Shown here one piece after another: positions 48,773 to 60,942 of a stretch of DNA of 64,000 nucleotides (within the stretch, counting starts at the first letter, position 1; every line of letters begins with the position of its first letter). This DNA is from Anticarsia gemmatalis (Eukaryota; Arthropoda; Insecta; Lepidoptera; Erebidae): contig NC_134763.1 in the NCBI RefSeq assembly GCF_050436995.1, positions 10,349,001-10,413,000 on the forward strand, in the 5' to 3' direction. The notes below the pieces were generated by a model that saw only the letters and a program-made list of their open reading frames with translations, was not told the origin of the DNA and did not search any database. The position numbers and the translations under genes are program-made.

Positions 48773-51700
48773 GTTCGTCTATATTTTTATGTTCACTATT
48801 GTATTATTTCAAACTAATACAAAACTCATAATAAAAATAAAAAGAATATTACGGTCACAATGTTACATTCTCCAAACACTATAGCCAAAAACTCCATAAA
48901 TCACTGTGATACTTTTGTCCCAAAATTCCGTCTTCAACGTGCATAACTTCAAAACTGACAGTTTTAGCTCAAAATCCTAACAAAGATTAGAAAACATGCA
49001 CAGCACATTTCAAACTGCATTTCCACGTCAATCCTTAAGGCTGACAGTGACAGGACAGCTTAGACATTTTCAGTTCAACAAACTGGTCCATCCTTCAAAA
49101 ATGTCCCAAAAATGATTGACGGTAGCCAGAGAACGGTACTTTTGAACGTGTAAGAAGGTACAGTTACGAGTATAAATATGTATAAATGTTACTTTGAAAC
49201 ATTTTTTTTGAACTGATTCTGGCACTTTGCTCGCTTGCTTCGTTTTGTACTCTATTTAATCCATTAAGAGGTTGGTTTTTTGATGATTATAAAAGGATAA
49301 ATAGTATGGTTGACTCCAGGTCTTCAATAATCTCCTATATAGTATATTGTAATTCGATCGTTACAGACAGAAAAAACACACAATTAGCGTTTATCATAAT
49401 AGTTGATAACAGCTGATCATTGATAATAACAAATACCCGCTATATTTTCTTACTATTGGAGTTGATATTTTTAGAAATATTATCATTGACCAAATCAAAC
49501 TAAAGATGGTAAAAGTGTACACATATTTTTGCTCCTGACTGTACTGCTGGGTTCAAAATACATGTTAGAGAATTCTTTTATGATGTAAATCGTTACCCAG
49601 ATAGGCGATTGTAGAATGAAATAGGTCAAGCAAAAGCCACGCGGATGAAACGCGACGTTTAGCCATACTTGCATTGTTATTCTTTACAAATGTTGTGTGT
49701 GGAGTTTTTGAAATACGTACGCTAAACGATGTTTATAAATGTTTGTACGGAGAAGCAAAAGGAAAATGCTTTTTTGATGTTTAGGTTTAGATTTAGGAAT
49801 TGTTGCTTTTAGAGCAGATGTATGTTAAGTGCTTGTTGCTAGTTTAGATTATTCTACAGTTTGAAATTGATGACGTTGATTTCAAGAGTTCTCAGTTTAG
49901 TGATACTGAATGTACCTTTTACACAGAATGGTTCAATATATTTTGCTGTTATATATTAATTGGCATTTCTTCTAATTTGGGGTAAACTCTCATCTTAATA
50001 GCGACGAGGCACAAGATACCACTATTATCAGTTAATATTTGATATTATGATGCTTTTCAAAACCTACAGCTATATAAAAAGGGTAACTTCCAGCCGCATC
50101 CTAAACCAGGTGTTCAAAGTTTGATAGATTTAAAGTAACTAAAAATATGACAAGTTGACAATCTGTCATTATCCTGCTACTAAATAATCTTTGATGCGGG
50201 GGTTAAAAATAGATTCCATATTTAGCTTTACCGATGTGTCAAAAATAAATAAGGGTGAAGTCAATCTGCGTGGGTTTCTGAATTTTTGATTAATTACTTT
50301 CACCCTAATAAGCTAAAAAGTTTTTGTTGAACAACTACCAAAGGCCACATAAATATTACTTATTATATTGGGATAAATCATGCCCAAATTAAATATAGTT
50401 GACGTAAGATAAGATCAGGTTAAGAGAAATGACACGCATAGCCGTGTGCTATGCTTAGTAGGTCTTAGTTCAAGCATTATTTAGTAAAAAGAATTAATAA
50501 TACATATTCATGATGCTATTGTATAATCATACACGCGTGGCTATTTCTTTAACACACACGTGCCGATAAAAAAACTTTTCTAAGTTCTAAACTACGAGAT
50601 GAGAAAGATGTTTATCAGAAAGACGAGTAAATATTGACTTCTGCAGAGAAAAGCAACAGTTATCCTTACTCTATGCTTTGATGCCTAGAATGCACACATT
50701 CCAGGCATAGTACTATCATCACAGTTATAGTGGGGCATAGATATCTTGTTTGCTAATATTACGATAACAATTATGCATTATTTATTCATGGAGCTAGAGA
50801 GGAAATATATTTTAAGAGGACTACAATACATGAATCAGCTGTAAGCCATTAAGTTCATATGAATAAAAACGGGACTATGACTAATAGACTTCGCAAAAAA
50901 CAATGGTGCCGTAAACCATTCTTCCGAAACCATACTGGTTGCAGATGATGCGAAACCAAATAATCTTCTAACAAGGAATCATAAAATCAAATTGACCTTC
51001 AAATCCTTAAAACTCAATTTATTACATTCCCCATTCAATAAATCATAAATTTATGTTTACTTTAATTTTTATGAAGCTCCTTTAAGTGTTTTAATTAAAT
51101 TATTTATAGCTGCCATAGAGTTTAATTATAAACAATTATGATGTCAGGATACCACACCTATGGTGGTGAATTAAACGGTTCATGGGATACGTGACGCAAG
51201 AACCACATTGCTGAGTCGAGTTTTACCTAATTAGGAACAGTAATTGAGGAAATCTACGATTAGGAAAATTCTTGAAATAGTTTTAGCGTGTGAAGATAGC
51301 CAATAAGTTAATTTATTGAATGATACTCCAGTCTTGTGCCTCGAAGTAAAGTATTAATGGACATCATTTTTAAGAAAGGCAATGTACAGCTCAGTGGTTA
51401 TTCAGGTAGAAGTCGACGGAGATACACGATTGCCCAGTAATATTAAATAGTGGGAAGAACTCTCAAATCTAAAAGGTCTGTTGATTTTTTTTTATAGTGA
51501 CGTAAATAGTAACGCATAAATATTATTGTTGCTACCAAGACGGATATAGCAGAAAGAACTAGTGAAGCAAGAAGAAAGATGTTTCACCAAATTAACTTAT
51601 CAAAGCCACAATTTCAACAACGATGCGCGTTTCCTCAATTATCTATTAGTTTGAATGCAACATATAGCCCCCAAGGGAAAACAGATTAACAAATAAACGG

Positions 51701-52577
51701 ATATTCTAAAAACAGTTTCAAAAACGCCGATATTTCTGGCGTCAGAGGGTAATCACCGTCTAAACAGATTCCAACACGAAATCAAACAAAAATAAACTAA
51801 AGAGAAAACCACCTAAGACTTTAAATGTACGTCAAAGTTACTATAAACAAGAAATAATTATAGATATATTTAAAATCTAAGTTTGTCGTCAAGCTAAAAA
51901 AAGAACACCAATAAATCTTTTCAACCTGTATTCTTTAAAAGACGGTGGCAATTTTCAAAGTAAAATAAACCTTAATGAAAAAGAAGTAGAGTATGAAATT
52001 GTAGAAGATAAAAGTCCGCGACTCATTACACTAGCGTTTGATGTAAAGTTCTTTGATCTAAGTGACATATTGTAAACTGTAGATGATTTGAGACGGTTGG
52101 GAGCACTTTCTGCGGTTAAAGATGATGTCGTACGCATTGTTCGAACAATTTTACTAATTATAGAAACTATAAGTCAAGGAGATTAATGGTGTGGAGAAAG
52201 ACAAGGGTATGTAAAGAGGGGTGTTCAGAAAAATGTGCATATGATTGACGCGGTTATAAATAAAAATATTGAAATTGATAGATGCGGGAGTGTCATAGTG
52301 AATTATGAAGTACGGTTCGGTTACGTTTCCTGGTTAAAATGGGTGAAAGTATTTGAAGTTAATACAAAATGACATTTCAATAAATTTATTTTGATAGCTT
52401 GAATGTTTTTTAGATTTATGTTTTATCTTTTGTTTTTATTGTTTCCTTTTATGTCTACCAAATAAATGAGGTTTCGAATCCTGTTGAGAAATATTTTCTT
52501 TCAAGTAACACTATAATGTAATTTTTTTGTAAAGGTACTTAGCACAGTACTTAAAAACCCAACACAATTATAAACGT
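48773..52577. other. Long AT-rich gene-free stretch
   Basis: No gene is recognised. One small hairpin (50681-50708, 12-bp arms with one mismatch around ATGCCTAGAATG) is present. The minus-strand open frame of 60 codons at 51955-52137 has no recognisable feature. Confidence 0.45.
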
Positions 52578-53085
52578 ACTAGCTGACCCGCGCAACTTCG
52601 CTTGCGTCACATAAGAATGGGTCAACATTTTCCCCGTTTTGGTAACATTTTTCACTGGTACTCTGCTCCTATTGGTCGTAGCGTGATGATATATGTCCGT
52701 ATTTATGCAAAATGGAACCACACGACAATTTTTCAATTTTTATTTTTTAGCAGAATACTAATATAGAAATTGTCTAAAACCTTATACAAAAAAGAACGAC
52801 GCGATTTTCGCCTCAGAAATAGGGTTTATTAAAAGCAGAACAGAACCAACTACAACTGATAGAGCTGCACATGTTTTTGTAAAACCTTTGATATCTCAAA
52901 AGTATGTATTTGCTGTGTGGTTCCTTTTTGCATAAATATGGACATATAGCCTATAGCCTTCCTCGATAAATGGGCTATCTAACACTGAAAGAATTATTTA
53001 AATCGGTCCAGTAGTTCCTGAGATTAGCGCGTTCAAACAAACAAACAAACAAACTCTTCAGCTTTATAATATTAGTATAGATTTA
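52578..53085 (-). mobile_element. Lep1-type Helitron-like element, copy 4, interrupted
   Basis: Read on the plus strand it opens ACTAGCTGACCCGCGCAACT, contains CTCTGCTCCTATTGGTCGTA, GCCTTCCTCGATAAATGGGC and CCAGTAGTTCCTGAGATTAG, and closes with (CAAA)n, CTCTTCAGCTTTATAATATT and AGTATAGATTTA. Both ends are intact and match copy 1. The middle is split by a 251-bp insertion, described separately. Confidence 0.8.
52694..52944. mobile_element. Tc1/mariner-type MITE nested in Helitron-like copy 4
   Basis: The 251-bp insert has 30-bp terminal inverted repeats, 52694-52723 and 52915-52944, that match at 28 positions and begin TGTCCRTATTTATGCAAAAW. It is flanked by TA on both sides (52692-52693 and 52945-52946). 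Removing it with one TA restores a normal host sequence (GATGATATATAGCCT) by comparison with the other copies. The TA duplication suggests Tc1/mariner-type mobilisation. There is no coding capacity. I saw no second copy in the window. Confidence 0.85.
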
Positions 53086-53832
53086 ACTGACCGATATCCA
53101 TAAAACTTAATTTTAATATCATACGGGCAAAGTTTATCTCCATTCCTTCACATAAATTAAAGTAGACCCTTCACAGCACGATATTAATAATCCACTTTAT
53201 TTTAAAAATCAGCCCATTAATTCAATTAACGTCATACAACTTTAAAACATTTGTAAAATGGGATATTTAGATACATGTTTCGTTTTAAAATTTTTGTTTA
53301 GTACATGATAATATTGGTCGCGTGGGTGAAGCTGACGAATGTTCTAGAAATATGATTGATATTTGCGTGGTTTTTGGAGAACTGCTGAGTGATGGTAATG
53401 GTAGTTAGGTGGTGTTAGGTCTGAAATAGAACTGACTTGTAACATCCGTAATTTTCCAGCACTGTTACTATGTTGCTGATTGGCATTGGTCTAAAATCTG
53501 AGTAGCAAACCTATAGGATTTAACTTTGAATAATTGATTGTGATAAAAAAAATATCTTTTAATTTGAGTTTAATTTTGTTACCAGTATTTAGGGTTTCTG
53601 TTTTGCATTTTAGTGTTCTTTAAGCAACTACTGAGCATTACCATACACGCGCCTTAAAAATCTTTTGTAGATCATATATTTGACACGCGTAGTAAAAGGC
53701 ATGCAAAGTGAAAGTAAAAGGGCATTTTACTAAGCTCTTCCGACCTCGATGCAAGTGTACAAACTTGTATAATATGTGGGTCATTTGCATTCATTACAGC
53801 AACCAAAGTCTTAGATAGAACAAAACCTTTAA

Positions 53833-54083
53833 GGCGTGTCCTACGTCAGTCATGAATGCGATGCATCGCGTCTTTGACTATTTTAACAAGCACTATGAAA
53901 AAGATGATTTATCTTACATTGAGTCGCAAGCATGGTTCAGACCAAAAATCGCTGCAAATAACATTACAAAATTCAATCGTTTATGAAATTTATAAGCGAC
54001 ACGATAGTTCTTCTTATTTTGACATAGTGCGTCACGTTGGTCACGATATGTTGCATCGCCTTGCGTTGCGTTTGACGCACCCT
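53833..54083. mobile_element. Possible TTAA-flanked MITE
   Basis: A 251-bp segment lies between two TTAA tetranucleotides (53829-53832 and 54084-54087). Its ends are loosely inverted (GGCGTGTC on the left, GACGCACCCT on the right), and a GCGATGCA word sits in inverted orientation about 25 bp in from each end (53859-53866 and 54052-54059). This would fit a piggyBac-type nonautonomous element, but the terminal repeats are weak. The plus- and minus-strand open frames inside are not convincing. Confidence 0.4.
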
Positions 54084-55337
54084 TTAAACAGCGGGTAAGC
54101 AACAAGAGCAAGATTATGAACTAAGCTTGTATCAATCGTCGGTACACTTATTTAAAATCATCTTAAAACATATTTTCAGTATAAACAATGTCTTTTTGAT
54201 CTATCGAGATTCTCAGAAACGTGCGGTTAGTTTTAAATAAATTTCTGTCTCGGTGGCGCCACGGCAATTAGTATTAGTTATATGAATCATTGGTTGTTTG
54301 TACTTAGAAAATAATGTTTCTTGATCACCCTTTTTGTATGAAATGGAGCTAAAAATATGAGTTACTATAGACTTTGTATGGCTTCGGAATATTTTGACGT
54401 CTTCAAAAGTTGTGTTTTATTTTTACACTGGAGGGTCTACTTTGTTGAGTGTTGGTGCAACGTGTAATTATTCAGTTGTGAAGGATTCTTGGTAATGATC
54501 ATTAAGATTTAAGTTGATGAAGGATTTAACATGACTAAGGTTTTAATTGGGTACCCTGAAAAATTAGTTTGATGAGTATGATGATGAAGGAAATGGTCTT
54601 TTTAATTTATTTTATTGGATATGCAAATAATAGTTTTCGTATAGAGTGACTCTGCAGATTGACAAAGACACATTTTCTAAAGAAAATAAATGATAATTTT
54701 ATTATTATTATTTGATTATGTAGTTTGGCGGCATTAACATTATTTTAATCTACTAGACTTTTGCCATACAGGTACGAAGGAGGAAAGGAATTGATCGGAT
54801 AACATATATTAATATTTTGCATGTAGTATTTGTATATTTTGGTTTATTACATTTCTAAATTATAATTATCTAGATTTAACTGAACTCCAAAACTGAGCCC
54901 TTAATCCTACCTCGATATCATTTTTAGATCATGCTCAAAACAGTGAAACAACAAGAAAACAAGCCACTCGCTTCATACGACAAACTACTAACACACTTAG
55001 CTAATCCCAAATTAAAATAGACAAATTAAACGTAGACAAAACAAAGTTTCTGTAATAGAGTGTTGGATCAACAGTTTACGATTAGCTAGAATTTTATCGA
55101 ATCGGTATGAGTTTTTGACAATCACTTTCTAGTTTTTGATAGAACATAATTATATATTATACAACATCACGGCCGTTATATCTTTAATGTGTAAGCAGAG
55201 TTGTATGTAATATTGCCCGTGCTCTGCAATTTACAAAGTAAGAACTATGTAAAAGGGGTGAGCTTATTGCCATTTTATCCAGTACGCAACCAATAGTAGC
55301 CCGGACTTTTGATAAAGTCGATACATATGAATTTATA
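54084..55337. other. AT-rich gene-free stretch
   Basis: No gene is recognised. A short run of TGATGAGTATGATGATGAAG (54570-54591) is a low-complexity tract. CAATAGTAGCCCGGAC at 55300-55315 resembles the body of the tRNA-derived SINE and may be a fragment of it. Confidence 0.4.
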
Positions 55338-55390
55338 AGAGGCCTATGTCTAGCAGTTGGCGTCTACAGGCTGATATGATGATGATGATT
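55338..55390 (+). mobile_element. RTE-type LINE 3' tail
   Basis: AAGAGGCCTATGTCTAGCAG, TTGGCGTCTACAGGCTGATA and (GAT)n form the 3' terminus of RTE-like retrotransposons that are very abundant in noctuid genomes. Only the last 50 bp or so are present. Confidence 0.65.
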
Positions 55391-55821
55391 GCGAAGTTTA
55401 TGGTATAAATCAGCTATAATCTCTTTTTTTTATTAGTAAAATTTTAATAAACAAAACAAATATTTATATTTTCTGTTGTTATTTCGTTTAACTTCCTAAG
55501 CTGAATGTCCAACGTAAAACTTTATGACACGAAAATTAATTCTAAAAGTAAAACCGATGTAAAGAAAAAAACCACATCTAACAAAATTCAATGTCAACGG
55601 AAACACATTTATAGCGTCCCTTAATTCACTCTACAAAACACCTAGCGTACAAATCTAAAAATAAAAGGTTCACATTAACCGCATCCGCATTTAGTAGCCG
55701 ACCCTCAATCTTATCTAAGTACAAAATGTTCTAGTCACGCGACCACCGATAACATCGTGAGGGTAACTTCAATTCATTGAGTTGGGGATTATTTGTCGCT
55801 TAGCATTAGTGGTTAGATGAT

Positions 55822-55914
55822 GAGGTTAAGCAATGTTGTCTAGGTTGAGATTTGGATGGGTGACCCTTTACTAAACTTGCAGGGCAGGTGCTGGGCAGTG
55901 TGCAGTCAGTGTTA
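55822..55914 (+). mobile_element. 5S-rRNA-derived fragment in a 9-bp direct repeat
   Basis: GAGGTTAAGCAATGTTGTCT and TTTGGATGGGTGACC follow the order of the 5S rRNA internal promoter and C box. The 93-bp piece is flanked by TTAGATGAT on both sides (55813-55821 and 55915-55923), as expected for a retroposed insertion. It lacks the body seen in the SINE copies at 6.6 and 25.3 kb. Confidence 0.5.
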
Positions 55915-56439
55915 TTAGATGATCCATTTTTCTATTCTTCGCACCTGAAGAGTAACTGTAGTTAGTTGTTAACTGAATTCATGAAAAGTCCTGTAATTTT
56001 TGGATTAAATACAATCTGTGACAACAGTGTGTGTGACTCACAGTGTTGGAAAATTTCCTTTTTACTACCAAAATTACTAAAATACAAAAGTCTCCCAATC
56101 AACAAAATCGTGAGATTTACCAATACGCTTATTATTTTAGAATCGATTGAAAATAATAGCTTTTTGGAATTGACTTCTGATATAAACTGACCCCTATGTT
56201 GTTCAACAAAGGGAAGCATGGTGTAGCTTTGTCACATAATAAGGGGCACAGCCATGTTATAGAACATTAGGGAAGACTGTTGTTCTCGGTCAGTTTGATT
56301 AATAGACATGTCAATTTTGTAATAAAAATGTACAAAGAGGGACAAGTTGACTAAATATAAATAAATTACCCGTAGATTCTGTAACATGTTTGACAAGAAT
56401 TGGATGTGTTAATTTTATTGTTTTTGGAACCCCTATGAA

Positions 56440-56745
56440 TAAGGAACTCGTGGTTAAGTATAACAGCTGCACGGGTCAATCTCTCAGGTTAAGTTACGCT
56501 TGCCGAGGTAATTTTGTGGATGGTTGAAAATATAATCATATCGTGTTCTTCCGTGTTTCGGAAGGCATGTTAAAGTGTGAGTCCCGGCTGTCAATTTCAG
56601 AGATTTTCAACTGTCGTTACCCACGTCAGAAGCTTGAAAGTCTGACAACCAGTCTTACCGTGGTTTATCATCAGACAACTGGGTGGTACTGAGGACAGAT
56701 GGATCGTAAATCAAGCTTCTAGATCGGTTGAAGTCTCTTTAGATA
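56440..56745 (+). mobile_element. 5S-related SINE-like moth repeat
   Basis: Landmarks in order are AGGTTAAGTTACGCTTGCCG, AGGTAATTTTGTGGATGG, TTCTTCCGTGTTTCGGAAGG, CATGTTAAAGTGTGAGTCCC, GGCTGTC, GTCGTTACCCACGTCAGAAG, CTTGAAAGTCTGACAACCAG, TCTTACCGTGG and TGGTACTGAGGACAGATGG. The 5' part resembles a 5S promoter, and the body is a repeat found throughout Lepidoptera. Ends are not exact. Confidence 0.6.
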
Positions 56746-57494
56746 GCTTTCCGACTAATATTAACAAGTTTTTTACACTCAATTTATTGTTTAGTTCAAA
56801 TATCAAGCTAAACCACACATCTATTACGACTAGGCTGTGTTTAGCCCCCAATAAATTCTCCCTAAATGCCGAGCAGCTTTAAACAAAGCCATATATCCAT
56901 ATTTCACCATAACAACACCAAGACTACATCCAAAATCATCACATTACTGCACCACACATAAATTAGCTGCTGCAGAACAAACATGGACCTTGCAAATCCT
57001 ACCAGCCCCAATGACGTTAGCCGTCGTAATTATATTGTCCTAGCACGTACGTTGCGCAAACAATCGCTTTGGTCTGGCGTAAATTAGGTGCGCGAATTAG
57101 TTTGAATGCTTAATTTGGAAGGCGTGATGTATGTTTAGTAGTGAACCGGCAATGTAAAGCTATTTTAGTGGAGTTTTGTTTTTCAATTACACGAATTGTT
57201 TTGGCAGTGAGATTCAGTGAGATTCTCATTTCGGAAATTCAATTTTTAATTAGAATTTTAAGAAAAATATGGTCTGCTAGCATATTTTTCATGAATGTAA
57301 AAAATCGATATAGCACAGAATTTTATTAATTCAGAAATATAGTTTTTTTGGTTATTTCTGGTATATTACAAAACTCTAAGTAATGTGCATGTCCTTCTCT
57401 AGAACACAAAAGTAAAATATAGTAGATAAATTGTACTAAATTGAAGAAACATAATTTCTACCATCCAACCAAAATATTATTCATGCTCAGCCGA

Positions 57495-57665
57495 AAAAAA
57501 ACACATGAAGCGGCCACGTCACGCGTCCTGTACGCTAATTGAATGAGTTAATTAACAATTTCAAGGTAAAGGAAGCGCATCCGTGGTGGGAGCGAGAGAG
57601 GGGGGGTTAGAAAGAGATGGCACGAGAGGAAGTGACGTGTCGTGGTGGATATAGCTTTATCTTAC
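57495..57665. promoter_or_regulatory. GAGA-rich, CpG-containing segment
   Basis: The block holds GGCCACGTCACGCGTCC, TGGGAGCGAGAGAGGGGGGG, AGAAAGAGATGGCACGAGAG and GGAAGTGACGTGTCGTGG. It therefore combines several GAGAG words, ACGTCA/TGACGT motifs and high GC in AT-rich DNA. GAGA-factor binding at promoters and Polycomb elements is known in insects. A regulatory role here is inference. It lies about 1.1 kb upstream of the candidate exon at 58.8 kb. Confidence 0.35.
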
Positions 57666-58792
57666 CTCGAGACGTTTTAGAATTATTGTTGGGACTTGTA
57701 AACGGAATGATGTGAAAAAAATAGTTATCAGAACAGGTCTTTGGTTTCTGACTACCCGTGTGGTAAAGAATCATGTTGAATTTCTAGTTGCATTAAGTAT
57801 GATCTTGTGATATCTTGCTAATGATGACATTTAAACTCTGATAAGTTCTACAGTATTTTGTCACTTTCAATAAATTTTATAGCTGTACGAATTAAACAAG
57901 AAATTTGAAATTGTGTAGAATATAAGTACTACAGGTTCCGTATGTCATTAAATAGCATACCTACCTACGATATTGAACATAGATTGATCTACAAAATAAC
58001 AAACAAACCTATCGACTACATAAAAGGGCGTTAAGTGTCGCTTACTGGGACAAGGTGAAAGAGGGTCCCGAATAAATTGAACGTAGTGCCTCAATCACCG
58101 GAACACTTGTTACCGTGTTATTATGTGTTGTGTTAATCATAGGTGATATTGATAAACTGTTTGATATTAATTATGAAGTAGAGGAAATAATGTGGAAGTA
58201 ACACATGTCTATGCTTTTGTAAAGTAACTAAAGAAGACAATGTCCAATGGGGTTTTGTGTATGTTAGTTTACAACTTTTCGAAGTGAAGTAAAGAAATTA
58301 AAATCTGGTCCAAACTTGAAGCAAAGGTTATAGTATTATGTAAATAAAATGTTTACAAAATATCACATTTAACAGAAACGATTTATTTCAAAAAGACACA
58401 ATCTGAATTAAACCTGCGTTCTGTTCACACAAACCTCGGATAAAATCAACTATCCGATGTTATTTTCCACATGCTACTACACATCCGTGTTTAGGATACA
58501 GTGAATCAACTGTACATCAAATCATTCACTACACAAACATATTAGGAAAAATAACAAAACCATAAATTCCGTGATACGCAACATTCTACCGCACACAGAT
58601 TACCATCTATACATCGACCACTCATTAAAAATATTACATAAGTAGAACATAATAAAACCGACCCAATTCTCACTCCATCCAAACATATGTTCACCATTCC
58701 TATAAATAAAACATTATTTATAAAGTATATCTGAATAAACATGAACTAAAAGAAGTGTTTAGTTTATTAAAAATAATATTATTTCGTTTCAG
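57666..58792. other. AT-rich stretch upstream of a candidate exon
   Basis: No repeat is recognised. The stretch ends in a good acceptor, TTATTTCGTTTCAG at 58779-58792. Confidence 0.5.
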
Positions 58793-59064
58793 ATACAGTT
58801 CCGGTAGCAAAAAATAAAGGGAGAATAGAAATTGGCATCGATCCAATAGGAAATTTTGAAATGGATGAAAAATAAAAATGTTTTGAAGAAAAAAATTGAG
58901 AGTGTATGTGATATAGTGACATCAATGTGTAGTGTGATAGATGATACAGATGTGATAAGGACGCCAGTTGGTGATGATGGCGAGGGATATCAACTTTTGT
59001 GTGATGGTGATGGTGATTGTGATACAGACTCTGATAGACACGAGCTTGGAGATCATAGACTCAC
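58793..59064 (+). CDS. Candidate coding exon, product unknown
   Basis: The 272-bp segment is bounded by a strong acceptor (TTTCGTTTCAG|) and a strong donor (CTCAC|GTAAGT at 59065). An ATG at 58865 opens a frame that stays open to the donor (66 codons, phase 2). The frame is rich in GAT, GGT and GTG codons and ends in an acidic run (DGEGYQLLCDGDGDCDTDSD, then RHELGDHR). Its G-rich, purine-rich composition contrasts with the AT-rich flanks and looks coding. From 58795 a second frame is also open and ends at 58875 (VPVAKNKGRIEIGIDPIGNF, then EMDEK and stop), so the exon could instead be terminal in that frame. I do not recognise either product. Confidence 0.45.
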
Positions 59065-59184
59065 GTAAGTTGCTGTTATAGGTTTACCACTTTTATTTAC
59101 TCTAACGTTTATAAATACAAACATTACGATGAAATTAGTTTCTTAATTCAGGAAATCGACTAAGATTTACGCCATACTATAGAG

Positions 59185-59325
59185 TAGTGATTTTCAACTA
59201 CTGTTGAATACCGACGACTTAGCTAAGCAGCGCCCCTGTCGTGCCCCCAAGGAACTATTTTGTTAAATGGAATTTAAATGCCTGACAGCCGATACTCGAT
59301 AGTACCAAGTGAAGAAATCGCACAA
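59185..59325 (-). mobile_element. GTAGC-family MITE, copy 6, diverged
   Basis: Complementary landmarks: GTAGTGATTTTCAACTACTG, ACCGACGACTTAGCTAAGCA, CAGCGCCCCTGTCGTGCCCC, AGGAACTATTTTG and ATACTCGATAGTACCAAGTG. The part corresponding to ATCTGATCAGCGCC is deleted, so the copy is shorter than the norm. It sits 120 bp downstream of the candidate donor at 59065. Confidence 0.6.
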
Positions 59326-60942
59326 GTTTGTCGCAGTTCACACTCATTCTCTAAACATTTTTCTAATAATACATTATATTAAACTGAGTAGTGCTATGCT
59401 AGGATTGTTTGAAACATCGCTAAAACATTCGTTCTATAAACGTACTTCCTGAGGAAATGTTTCTGTTGATGGATTTCTATCGTTCGGTGCCGAATGCAAT
59501 ATGGGATCTGTACGATTTGTTGACGAACAAGTTCGGATGAGTCAAATCAAAACAGTTATAACAAAATACGAAGAGTGGAAGAAGGTGTGATCATTTGAGT
59601 CTCGTATTGTGTTGAAAATAAACTAAGGTTGGTTAGTAATGGTAGATATTTATAAAAAAATGTCTGAATTATAAGAAGAGAAAAGATTATGTTTTTATAG
59701 TGTCTGATAATAATGGTGATAATGTGAAATATTGCAAACATAAATTCTAATTATACGAAATAATCGTTGAAAGTCAGGTAGATAAATACCTACTACGAAA
59801 CACAAAATAATGAGACATAAAAGATTTGATTGCAGTCTATGAAAAATCTATCGGTAAATTTGTAAAAACCTAATGATTTTTTTCAAGCAGCTGCTTTCAT
59901 AAATCGTTTCGATAAAATTTTCATTGATAAAAAACCATTATTTCAATTTAATTGCATTTGAATCTAAAAGTGACATATTTCATGTCTGAGTTCATACACG
60001 TTATATAAAAATTAGTCATCGGGCATTTTTTTTACTATTCTCATGGCGCCAAAGCAAAATAAACATATGTTTGAAAACGCCAAGGAAATGGGTGATTTAC
60101 GTACACTGTAAATAACAATATCGCTCGACTGCAAATATTCGTCACGATGTTTCGAAATAGTTTCTTAATTTTAACATCTTTGAAGTGATATGAATCATAC
60201 GCAAAAATATTAGAAGTATGCAGTTTAATTATATTTGATGAAAATAGTTGAGATTGTTCCTAGATTGCATTGCTAGAAGAAACGTTTTGAAACCTACCAG
60301 TCAATTAATTATATAATTATTTTGCCATTCAAAGGTAGAATGCGTGCTTTTGTTAATTCCTTTATTCTATTATATAATAAAATGTAACGCGAAATCTTTA
60401 AAGTCTAGTAGTTGAATATCGTTGAACCACTATCGAAAACTGAAACAGTAGTATCGTTACTCTACTGACGAGGCACTTTGATTTTGTCATATCAGTCTCA
60501 ATGTGTGTATACTTTATATGCGCATGAAACCAAAAACGTCATGTCATTCATTAACAGGAAATTTCACAATACTTTCAATCAATGGACTATAAGGTTGTGT
60601 TGACATATGTAAGCGCCAGAGTGCAGCATAAGACAGCCTATTACTTACTAGCAGAAACTTTCTAGTAGATCAACAACGGACTTCTATGACGAGAAACAAC
60701 CCTGCTAACTGAAGTATAACGACCAGTGACATTCATCTGTACCACTAAACTATCCACCCACGGCTCCCAATAGTTCACCGATGACACGTATGACTGCAGC
60801 TGCTATAACAATAACACACATCAAAGCTACAAACTGTATGGTATTTAAAGTTCAAGCGTAAATAGCGGGCAGCTCGTTAAGCGAAAATATCGCGGCAGAT
60901 TTATTTGCAGTGTGTTGGCTTCGTATCTTAGGTGTGACACAG
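59326..60942. other. AT-rich gene-free stretch
   Basis: No gene is supported. A small GC-richer part at 60600-60800 has no recognisable feature, and open frames are short. Confidence 0.45.
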
